From: Euptelea pleiosperma
Taxonomy: Eukaryota > Streptophyta > Magnoliopsida > Ranunculales > Eupteleaceae
NCBI GenBank assembly: GCA_035048495.1
Contig: CM068553.1
Location: 29,288,978-29,352,977, forward strand
DNA length: 64,000 bases
Reading direction: 5' to 3'
In this document: piece after piece, positions 24,052-34,177 of the stretch
How positions within the stretch are numbered: position 1 is the first letter of the stretch
Layout: the number at the start of each line of letters is the position of its first letter
Program-made: the position numbers and the translations under genes
Notes under the pieces: model-generated
What the model was told of the DNA's origin: nothing
Database searches by the model: none
Seen by the model: only the letters and a program-made list of their open reading frames with translations

Positions 24052-25512
24052 ATGCAAAGAGAATGTGGAAACACATCCAGACCTCCATTGTTTGATGGAA
24101 AAGACTATGCCTATTGGAAGGCAAAGATGATGGCTTTTCTAAAGTCTATTGATGAAAGAGTCTGAATGGCTGTAGTGGATGGTTGGTTACCACCCACAAT
24201 GACCATAGGAGAGAAGACTATTCTCAAGCCTAAAGCCGATTGGAGCAAAGATGACATAGACCAGTATTGTCTGAACAGCAAAGGGCTAAATGTCATTTTT
24301 AATGCTGTAGATAGGAATGAATTTCAAAGAATCTCTACCTGCACTTTGGCTAAAGAGGCATGGGACAGTCTCAAAGTCACCCATGAAGGTACGTCGGCAG
24401 TCAAAATTTCTAAAATGCAAATGCTAACTACTAAATTCGAATTCATGAGAATGACACATTCACTGAGTTCTATGCCAAACTCAGTGATATTGTGAACTTT
24501 GCCCACAACTTGGGTGAGAGCATTCTTGAACCCAAAGTAGTTCAGAAGATTTTGAGATCCTTGCCTAATGATTTCGGGCTAAGGTGACGACTATTGAGGA
24601 GAGCAATGATGTTGACTCCCTCAAAATTGATGAGCTGGTTAGGTCTCTCCAAACTTACGAGATGAATTTGAGACAACCAAAGAAATCAAAGGGTATAGCT
24701 CTTAAAGTTTTTGAAGCTCAGGACTTACAGTCAGATGTTGACTCTGAAATAGAAATGACACTATTTGTCAAAAAGTTTAAAAAGTTTTTTCGTTCTAAAA
24801 ATGATAGATTCAAGAATAATAAACCCTTTGATAAATCTAGAGAACATGCCAAACCTCATGAGAAAGGTAGCAGAAGTGAAAGAACTCCAAGGAAAAGTTA
24901 CTCAAGCGAACCCCAATGTTTCAAATGCCAACGGTTTGGTCACTTTGCAAATATTTGCCCGAACAAAGAAGAATATATAGGCAAGGCCAAAGCCTATCAT
25001 GCCACATGGGATGAAGAGTCAGAAGATTATTTTGATGACTCTAATATCAATGAAAAGATTGATAAGTATACAATTTTTGTTGCTCGATTTGATAGTCTTT
25101 ATGGATCTCATGGAGAATCCAAGAAAAATGATGATGAGAGTTCAGAAGATTCTTACAATGGGGATACAGTTGGTGTGAAAGAACTATACTAGGAATCCAT
25201 AAAATTCATAAAGGCAAATAAAGTCTTATATAGCAGAGTTAAATATCTTGACTCTAAAAATGAAACCTTATTAAGTGACACTGAAAACAAAAGTGTCAAT
25301 TTTGGATTTAGAACAAGAGAATGAGTCTCTGTTAAAAAGAAACAGGTCACTGGAATGTCAATTTCAAACTTGTACGACACACAAGGAATCCCTTGAGAAT
25401 GAGCTTCTTAAAATTAAACGGGATGTGCCAGATTCTTGTCAAGCTCTGCAAAGCTTGATGAGATTTTACGTGTAGGAAAAGTCTATTGAGATAAACATGG
25501 TCTGAGTTATCT
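24052..25512 (+). pseudogene. Ty1/copia gag (degenerate, pol missing)
   Basis: From the ATG at 24052 a copia Gag can be followed. The N-terminus 'PPLFDGKDYAYWKAKM' is the UBN2-type gag region. A TGA then replaces the expected Trp codon in 'DERVW' near 24163. 'DQYCLNSKGLNVIFNAV' and 'EAWDSLKVTHEGT' follow. A frameshift near 24455-24590 precedes a basic segment and a CCHC zinc knuckle, C-x2-C-x4-H-x4-C (24919-24960). The coiled-coil-like 'DLEQENESLLKRNRSLE' comes next, and the frame ends near 'GYL' at about 25512. Gag would package element RNA. Protease, integrase, RT and the 3' LTR are absent: sequence passes directly into element A's protease-RT linker. Confidence 0.85.
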
Positions 25513-25903
25513 TACTATTAGGCCGATGTGCCAACATCTCTTTCTTCTGTCGAATGGGCTTTCTGTCTGTCTTTGATCATGGCAGCTTGACATCTCTGAG
25601 ACGCCCCCTGATCTCCTTTGATCTCGTACAGACCCTGTGGTGCCAGAAATTAGATCATCCGATAGTAGGTAGACGAGACAACCTTCATGCCGTGCACCCA
25701 TCGCCTACCATTATAACTTTATAAGTCAACGGGGCGTCAATTATCAAAAATCTTATCATTAATGTCATCAGTCCTACTGACACCAGTAACACGATTTCTC
25801 CCAAGGTGTCCGAGGCGGCCCCATTGAATCCATAGATTGCAGCTCTGGAAGGTTCCAAGGTAGCCCGACTGATGCCCATGTTATTGAAGGCAGGCTTGCA
25901 CTT
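25513..25903 (-). pseudogene. Element A protease C-terminal half and protease-RT linker
   Basis: The minus strand encodes 'YGFNGAASDTLGEIVLLVSVG' followed by 'RFLIIDAPLTYKVIMV', the second half of a Ty3 aspartic protease ending in the YNAIxGR-like site, and then the linker that precedes RT. The first half of the same protease is at 37170-37390. The two halves join in frame if the 11.3-kb family X insertion and one 5-bp duplication are removed. The left edge abuts copia sequence without a duplication. Confidence 0.8.
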
Positions 25904-28518
25904 TGAAAGTAGGATTATTCTGCGTCGTTGGTTACGGAAACCCTAGAATCAACACATTTTGTAATTTTTATCCGATTATCCTGCAAAATTGATAGATTTG
26001 TATAGGGATTTGTGTCGGATGTCGATCCGCACTCGGGATTAGTCGGATTAGCGCGAATAAGAACAAAAACTGACGGACCATCACAAGAAATAATAGATAA
26101 AAACAAACTTCATCATTCATTAATCAAAATGTCCTTACAATATTTGAACTTAGGGAATGAGGAAGTAACAAGAACTAAAAGAAATTTTAAGAAGACTAAA
26201 TAAAAACTTAGAGATAGAGACTAAACTTAGAGAGAGAAAGAGAGATGAAACTATTTAGCAAGCTTACAAAGGAGAGAGAATCGGCCAAAGGGATGAATGG
26301 ATTGGCCGGATGGATGGCTAGTTACCCTGTGGTTCTTGAAGAAGAGTTCAGCAGTGGCTATGCTCGGTATTGCTCCAGGCGGTGAGTGGTGACAGCAAAC
26401 ATTGGTGATCAAGGGTTGAGGGGTTTCAGCCGTGGGTTTCATTTAGCCCATGAAGAAGCACCTGCTGATGCTGTGTTTCATTGAAAATTGACCGGTGGAG
26501 GAGAGCATTGTTGACATTTGAAGATCTGAACTTTGGAGTTGTGATCTTCAACTTGCTGGAAGGCATTGACCACGTTGTGATCTGTACGTGCTGGTGGTGG
26601 TATCCACGGTGGAGGAAGAACAGTGGACTGGATGAGGAATTCGTGAGGGTGAACCACGTGGGGATTGCAAGTTTGTTTAGGAGCAACAATTGGAGACGTT
26701 GCTGATCAGTGAAGGAGTGGCTGTTGATTGTTGCAGGCGGAGGCGCAAGTGGTGTGCACAGGTGGACTTGCAGCGGCTGTGGAGGACGGTGGTTGACGTT
26801 GCTGTGAGAAGGAAGGAGCAGCGGCTTGTGGTGGTGCGAAGTGAGGTGCTGGTTGCTGCAGTAGACGTGGCAGCAGTCAGACAACACGGAAAGGAAGAAA
26901 AGGAAGAGAAGAAAGAGGAATAAGAAGGAGATAACGAGGAAGAAACCAAACCAGTTCGTCGGAGTTGCAGGTTTTGCAACTCCAGTGGAAGGCTTGGGAG
27001 GAGGACGTTCAGCAGAAGAAGAAGAAGAAGAAGAAGAAGAAGAAAAAGAAGAAGAAGAAAAGGAGGGGGGCGCTCCACCAACTCGTCGGAGAAAAAATCG
27101 CCGGAAGAGGAAGGAAGAAGAAGAAAAAGAAGAGAAAGGAGAAAGAGAAGGGAGAGAGAGGGGAGAGAAGTCCTTTCCCTTAGGGTTTTCCCCCCTTTTA
27201 AACTAAAAAAGGGGTCTCACCATGTAATCTCCACCGTTGGATATCCACGGTTTCCAAATCGTGGAGATTTCACTAAGATGGGGGCCCGTGCTTAAAGGTC
27301 TCGAGTGGGGCCCTTCCAAGAATTTGCCATGGGCCGTGAGCTTAATAATTTATAGGCCCGCATTGGGTTGACCAATGGGCTGAGGAATAGGTTTTTGGGC
27401 CAAGGGAGTGCTTGACCACTGGGCCAAGAGATGATGCCACATGTCGGCCAGTGGTCGACCAATGGGATAGTAGACCATGAAATAATGCTAAAACTCGTGG
27501 GCCCAGAGTGCATCGGCCATGGGCCAGAAGGTAGGTGAGAAGGATAGTGGGCCACTGGGCTCGATGGATGGGGGTTAGGGTGTGTTTGGTTGCCAGGGGA
27601 GAAAAAATGCATTTTCCCCTTGAAATACCCATCAAGGAAAAATGTATTTTCCTTTCTTCGGAAATCGAGCTCTACGCTCTCAGCCACAATCAATCATCTG
27701 AGGCATTTCTCTACAATCAAACCTGCCCTAGAGACTGATATTTTACACTGGAGATCGGGTGGTTGATAGGATGGATGATCGACTGATCGATAGCACGATC
27801 GGATGGTCGGATGCATAGAATTGATAGATCAGATGGCGATCTATAGAGATCCAACGGCCCGATGGAAGATCCAACGGTCAGAAAGCTAAGGGAGATGAGA
27901 CAGAGCCAAGGGGCAGGAGTTCTGGGGTTAGGTCAATAGATTCGATGACCGAAAGATGAAGAGAGAGAGAATAAGGAGAGATGAGAGAGAAAATATCAGA
28001 AAAAGTATTGGCAGAGGGTCATGAACCCTGGTTTTCAATTGTTCTTCACTTGAGCTTTGCCAGTAGAGCAGGCCCTCATTTGATGTGGCTTTAAATGCTT
28101 TGGTCCTTCTCTTGGTTATCAGCTCTCCCGCTCTCGTGGTTCCTTGGGCCAGCTCTTCGATCCCCTTGTTCAGCCCGTGATAGGCTCATATCTTCTAGAC
28201 ATAGCCTGTGGACTCTTTAAGCTTTGATAATGGGCTTTCATGATCCATGTGGGACCACAAGTCTCGAGAATCATCCAATCAGGGTTTCCTGCGACAGAAG
28301 AAGCGCGTAATGAGACTTAATCAGAACGGCTTAATATCTAAACTTCTAAAAATGTGTTTAATGCATGCAAATATACCATTTCGTCCAGAAAAGTGTGTTC
28401 TACGCAATGAGATAGACTCTTACGTAGAAAAGTGGATAATTAGAGCAGTTTTACGTAGGAGAATGCAATAACGCTAAAAGGATAATTACTTAAAATAAGC
28501 ACTTTTGAGCGAATATCA
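25904..28518 (-). mobile_element. Family X 3' LTR of the complete element
   Basis: 2615 bp, TG...CA. It is collinear with 34178-37169 at an offset of 8274 that changes to 8651 after the palindrome at 26960-26982. It contains (GAAGAA)n at 27018-27160. It also holds a 155-bp MITE-like insert at 27576-27730 shared by both LTRs, and the conserved family end. Outer flank CACTT. Confidence 0.9.
27576..27730. mobile_element. MITE-like insert inside the family X LTR
   Basis: The ends TAGGGTGTGTTTGGTTG and CAATCAAACCTGCCCTA are imperfect inverted repeats of the common plant 'GTGTTTGG' type. An inner inverted pair (aaatgcattttcc / ggaaaaatgtatttt) is also present. The same insert is at 36227-36381 in the partner LTR, so it predates this insertion of the element. 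Class uncertain. Confidence 0.5.
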
Positions 28519-30455
28519 CAACCCCCAACCAGCATATTGCCAATCCTTGGCAATTAGTGCGAAATAAATGAGCTTAAAAGGGCTCTGCACTTGCTACACA
28601 CTTTTTCATATTAGCTTCGGGAAAACACCGTTCGTCAAATCATTGAATGGATGCAAAAACAGTTACATGCTAGCGAAGAGTTGGAGAGTTTTGGCAAGAC
28701 TACAGACTGATGACCCAGAATAGTCAGACTCTGCGTGTGTGTGTGCTCAACATTCTCATCATCCGACAGTAAAGATTTCCAGATCACCTCTAAGTTTTTA
28801 TGCCTCGACCTCAAATCTCACATGTTTAGCACTCAGAATAGAATCACACGAGAAGGGTTTTCTTCTTTTCTCTCAATTTATATGTGAGGAGATGTATTTA
28901 ATATAAAGAGGCAAAAGATCTCACATATGTTTTATTTGAAGGAAGGACATCTTTAACAGAAGAAGATCTCATGATTGGAATACCACTTCACTAGGGAACG
29001 TCAGATCAAATTCTATAGCTTCTCTTTCTCCAATCTCCACATTTTATGATCGTACTATCCTAGAATCAAGTAGGACTTTCCTGGGTTGTAATGAGGCTTA
29101 GGTCAGGTGTAGAGAGATAAAGGAATACAGGATTTCAAAGATCTTGAGAGGATATTGCCATTTTCTTGCATTTTTCCTGCGACGTAACACCATTATCTGG
29201 TTCTTTTTCCTTTTTTCGTATTTTTCTCTTTTTCTTGATATTTCTGAGACTGCTCAATTTCTTTTCAGCTCTTTTTCATACTTTCTTTCCATATTTTATT
29301 TTCAGCTTGAACCACTTTCTTTTCCTTTTGATTTTTCTTCTTTACTTTTCCTTTCACGATACACCCACATCAGTTATTCTTTATCCTTCTCAAAAGTAGG
29401 GTAGCTAGTAACACTTCGTAGCTGGACTGGGTTTTAGGTTGATGGGTTTACAAAGAAAAGGCTTTTATAGAACGGCTCAAGGGGTTTCTAGTGAAGTATA
29501 ATTCAGGTGAGTAAAAAGGCTGAATGGTTCATAAAAATGGCCTACATCATTTTCTAGGGTTTGCACTATCATGTATACTGTCTTGACTAGATACAGAGAA
29601 GGTTCTGTCGTAGTAATCCAATGTTGATGTCGTTTTGAGTTCCATGATCGAAGCAAAAGATAATGAGATCTCTCAACGAATATTGCGGGCATGAAGAATA
29701 GTGAGTCATCCATTGACTCAGGATTATTGTATAACTCTCTGAAATGATTAAAGGTTCGAAAGCTCACTGGGTTAGGTCTCCACAATTATTCTCACAAGAT
29801 CTCTAGAGTTTCAAAACTTAGGATGACTCTGATGTTGATAGTGTACAATTGTGCCAAATCTGAGTTTTTCTGAATTTTCAAATCTGCTGTAGTCACGCTT
29901 GACTTGACTCAACGCTAACAGAAATTGGCATCCTCAATACTGACTTAACGGAGGTTTTCAGCTAATCAAAGTCAGGGTATTTGACACATTTTTGAAATTT
30001 TAAAAAACTTTTGGTGAACATTGGAAATCACCCAAAAAACCTTTTTTTTTTTTTTGTATCAAACTGAAGACATGAGTTTTGGTAAATACCCACCCCCAAC
30101 CAAAATACAGCACCGTCCTCGGTGCTCATGACCGGGACATAAAATGATAAAAATTCAGTGATGATGATGCAAAAGTTCAGGAAGGATGTTACCAAGTCGG
30201 CAGAAATTCGACAGTGTTTGGTATCTGATGATCGGGAGAATGAATGTACCTGCATTTTCAGAGATATAACAGTAATAACAAATGCATGAGACTCATGTAC
30301 TCTAGGAATACCGGAATTGCCTTTCCGAAAGCGCTAAGTTTTACGTCTTCAGCCAGACATGATGGGGGTATATCAAGTACCCCCAACCAGGTTAAAACTC
30401 ATGGAGACTGAGTGAATCTGCAGTCTTCTTGACACCTAAGGTAGAAGGGAAACTA
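28519..30455 (-). other. 3' internal region of the complete family X element, non-coding
   Basis: About 1.9 kb between the gag-position ORF and the 3' LTR. The place next to the 3' LTR where a polypurine tract is expected reads GGTTGGGGGTTG on the minus strand (28519-28530). 29190-29400 is pyrimidine-rich on the plus strand. 30040-30450 contains the inverted-repeat word 'gatgggggtatatcaagtaccccc'. This is the segment found inverted inside the solo LTR at 11143. No domain of a retroelement polyprotein is visible. Confidence 0.6.
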
Positions 30456-32378
30456 CTATCCTATCCCTTGTCTAGGTATACCTGTGTAGAACAGGTCTTT
30501 CTCAGTGTAGACTGAGAGAAGGGCATTGAGCAGACCGACAAAAGTACGGAGTTGATCTGGGAGGGATCGAAGCTTCTCAGTAAAGATTGAGAGGAGAGTA
30601 GGAGCGGTTTCTCTGAGCAGACCCGCAAAAACATTTAGTTCAGCGGGGAGGGATAGAAGCTTCTCAGTAAAAATTGAGAGGACAGGAGTAGGAGTGGGTT
30701 CTCTGAGCAGACCCGCAAAAACATTTAGTCCAGTAGGGAGGGATAGAAGCTTCTCAGTAAAGACTGAGAGGAGAGTAGTAGTGGGTTCTCTGACCGTGGT
30801 TAGCAGAGCCGCAAACTCAGTGAGTTTTGCAGGAATGTATCTGAATGGAGCAGACTCCTGCAGATCAGTAATACTAGAATTGTTGGACTCCGAGATGAAG
30901 TCAAACTCAAAGTGTTCTTGACACTTGGATAATTTATCCTTGTGAGAGTCCTGAATTAGACTCGCCATGACATACGGTTCATCAACAACATCGACGTAGG
31001 GTGACGGGTGAAAACTGTTGACTTCTCCCTCGATGTTTCCTAATGTGATAGGGATGTTCCAATCCCTACACTCAATATGTCCCTCCTCGGTGGGGATCGG
31101 TAGGTCCAGGACAGCGGGAGTCCCATGTTCTAGACACGGCTCATCGGTGGGAATGTCTGCATCCAGGGCAGAGAAAGAATTATCAGAGATAGAGATGGAA
31201 CTGGGTTTCTCTGGGCTCGGTCTAGAAGTTGGTGCTGTTAAGGGCACCATAGATGGAGACACGGGTTCATCACTATTATGGCTCACTCCAAGGGAAGTGG
31301 GGAGGAACGGTAGATCTAGCACAGTTGGGATCCTATGATCGAGACACAGCTCAGTGTCATGAAGATCAACATCAGGGGTAGCAGAGGTAGAGTGAGAATT
31401 AGATTGCTCTGAGGTAGGTTCAAGATTTGGTGCTGCTAAAGGCACCGTATAAGGATACACTGGTTCCTCAATAATCGGGCTTGAGCTAGGGGTGGTAACA
31501 ACTTCTATTTCATCCTGGCAATTCTGGTACTTGGTCCAATTGTGTGACTTCTCATTATAGACAGTGGCCATATCATTCTCCTCAGGATAAGTTACTGGTG
31601 GGCTAGTGAAGTTGACTTCCTCTCTCTCATTTTCTAATTGAATTAGACGTTGCTCGAAGCTTTCCATAGATTGCTTTTGTTGGTGCTCTAGACCTTGGAA
31701 AAACTATTGTTGCTGGGCAATGTACTGAGAGAGAAGGTCCTCTAGGCCGGGTTTAGTAGCCAACGGAGGCGGTTCAGCCAAGGGGAGCTGAGGTGCGAAC
31801 TCTTGATTGTAGTCCGACTGGGTATGAAAGTTGTAAGGCAGAGTGGAATCTGGGACTAGCTGCTGACTCTGGAAATCCTGAGGGGCCCACTGTTGATCAG
31901 AATAGTCATTCTGTGGATATGATAGGTACTGGGATTGCGAGTGTTGCCAGTCATACTCTCCATTGGGTTGATGGAACCCGCAAGGATAATTATCCTGCGA
32001 CAGTTGTTGCGAGATAGCAGACTGTTCCCAACCAAAGTTATTGTGACTCCTATTATCCGGATAATAAGTGTTGTCATAGGAGGTCTGCATTGGAGATGGA
32101 AAGGTACAGACATCTTGCTGGATAGGAGGGTAATATCCTACAGACTGGGAATGGTACACAGGTTGCTGGACTGCGGCACGAAGGGCAGAGACTGAATTTT
32201 TAAGCTCTTGGAGTACAGAATTGTACTCCGGATCTCGGTGATTATCATACCCTGTAGAAGTGTGCGAGACTGGAGTATCATGATGATACACAGAATTGTC
32301 ATACCATTGTTGAGAGTGATCACCTTGATTCTCACAGAAACTGTAGTAGGTCTCATACAGAGGCCGTTCATCTGCCAT
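30456..32378 (-). CDS. Family X gag-position ORF, interrupted by one in-frame stop
   Basis: Minus-strand frame from the ATG at 32378 to the stop at 30456, about 640 codons, with one in-frame TAG at 31704-31706 where neighbouring codons are Gln (CAA/CAG). The tract gives an upstream 224-residue and a downstream 403-residue open segment in the same frame. The first part is Tyr/Gln/Ser-rich with a leucine-containing helix ('SVLQELKNSVSALRAAVQQ'). The second begins with a coiled-coil-like 'FEQRLIQLENEREEV' and has acidic Pro/Ser-rich repeats ('VPLAAPNLEPTSEQ', 'VPLTAPTSRPSPEK'). It ends with four copies of a 30-residue unit built on 'LSxFTEKLLSLPxxL'. No CCHC knuckle is seen. The position right after the leader suggests a Gag-like or accessory protein; I do not recognise a named domain. 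Confidence 0.6.
30480..30830 (-). repeat. Four tandem units encoding a 30-residue peptide repeat
   Basis: DNA copies of 'agaagcttctcagtaaagattgagag' recur near 30569, 30655 and 30745 with a diverged unit near 30490. They are about 85-90 bases apart, a multiple of three. Each encodes FTEKL-SLP-L-(V/T)FAGLLRE. The spacing keeps frame, so the repeat is a protein-level expansion. Confidence 0.75.
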
Positions 32379-34162
32379 TAGAAGCGATAGAGGGGTGCGG
32401 TAGACTGACTCTCAGATCGAATCAGTCAAAGGTTAGGAGAGGTCCAACCGGGCTTCTACTTGAAAAAGCAAGCCCAAGATTTGGCAAAAGGTTGCCAAAA
32501 GGAGACACTGGAGTAGTGATTCTAAATGATGCACACCAAGCACAGATAATCCTATTCTAAACAATCAGGATATATTTTAGGCATTATCTTGTTAGTTTTG
32601 GGGTTAGAGTAGATTATGACAGTGGGCGGACCACTGGTTTATCTTTTAGCCGCCGGACTAACTGTATGCACTCAGAGGTTCTCACCAGGCTACACTCTTC
32701 AGAGCGAATCCTTTAGTACTAACTCTAGTCAACAACAAGGCAATTCGAAGCCTAGACAGACGTGCGGCACAATGGCTGTCTTAAGTACGTCCCAGACTAA
32801 CCGGATTGGTCAAGTGTATAAGAAGAGTTTTCCCTCGGGTTAAGCTAGTGTTGGTGCATGTTCCTAGTCCACACGCAACTAACCACCGAATAGTCCAAGA
32901 TGCCACGTCGAGCCCAGTGTACTTGAGTAGCAGGGACTTATGGGTGTGTTAGACAACAGGGACCCGCGCTCGTGGTCTTATTTCGATTGGATGTTAAGCG
33001 GGTTCGCTTTGTGTGGATTTTTCCACTAACACCGGGCTAATTGGCTCTACTTCTGGATTTTTTTTAATTAAATGGAGCCTTGGGATCAAATCAGTTGGAA
33101 TGATGAGGTGGGTGATGAAATCCCACCAGTTTCAATTTGGAGCTGGGTTTGCTCTCTTAGAGTTGATTGATTAACGGCCACGCCACGCAAGTCGAATAAT
33201 ATATATGCGAAAGCAAATAGACAAGCGGCAATGATTCACCCAAATTGCTCTGTATCGCACTCAAGGCGAGGATAGAGACTTACCTCCCGTGGGCCACGCT
33301 ACGGGGTCGCCTCCGTGGGTTAGGGAGGGGTATCCTAATGGGCTTGGGCCCGACTCCACCTCTTTGAGCTTTCGCTCCCTACCCACACTGGATCGTGTTC
33401 CTGCAGAAAAGTTAGATCGCACGGTCTAGGTAGTCGGGATTCTATTTGGAAGATCTTTGCCTTTTTAGGGTTCACAGAACAAGCACTGGATTTAGGCAAG
33501 TTTTTGAATTAATTTCCAAGTTCGAGATGGGTTAAAATTTAGGAATTCCCAGTTTGGAAAATACCTAAATTGGAAAGTTTCCCGAACTGTGGAGATCTTC
33601 CAAGAAAGATTTGATTGCGAGATCCCTTATAATTTTGGGAAATTTCCCAAAATTGAAATTCTTGCTAGATTTGGGGCGTTTCCTTTTGCAGACTTTTCCA
33701 AATTTGGAAGATTTCTAAAGATAGAAATTCTTCTAAAGAGGAAACTTCTAAGAGGGGAAACCCTAATTTAGCAAAGTTTCAAGATTTTAGAATCTTTCCA
33801 AAAATTGCAAATCCTTGATTGGTGATTTCTAAAAATCTGCAGAATATGAAACCCTAATTTTTTGAATTTTGAATTTATTATTTTTTTTGGTATTTTTCAC
33901 TTAATCTAGGGTTTCTAAAAAACCCTAGAACAAGATCTAGCAGTTATATGGAAAGCAGTAAAATTCCTAAATTATTACAAATTGCACTCGGCCTTCCGAG
34001 GCATTAAAAATAGTAATTTAACAAAAAATGCTAAAAATAACTAAAAATGAAAAATAGAAAATTTCCCGAAAAGGTCAGGCTGTCCAAATTGAGTAACTTT
34101 TCGCTTCAACAACTTTCTAATTCCGTCTTTACGTCCTTTTTCGCAGTCCCGAACACCCGAGC
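32379..34162 (-). other. Leader of the complete family X element
   Basis: A 1.8-kb non-coding leader between primer site and ORF, homologous to 1-1392. It includes the segments 'gatgaaatcccaccagtttcaa' (33114) and 'gggcttgggcccgactcc' (33341). 33580-33830 is a local 'ggaaatttccc / gggaaa' rich, internally repetitive stretch. Long leaders are common in large non-autonomous plant elements. Confidence 0.65.
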
Positions 34163-34175
34163 GGCAGCGGCGCCA
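34163..34175 (-). other. Primer-binding site, tRNA-Asp type
   Basis: Minus strand TGGCGCCGCTGCC, two bases from the 5' LTR. It differs from the copy at 1397-1409 by one base (C for T). Confidence 0.75.
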
Positions 34176-34177
34176 TT

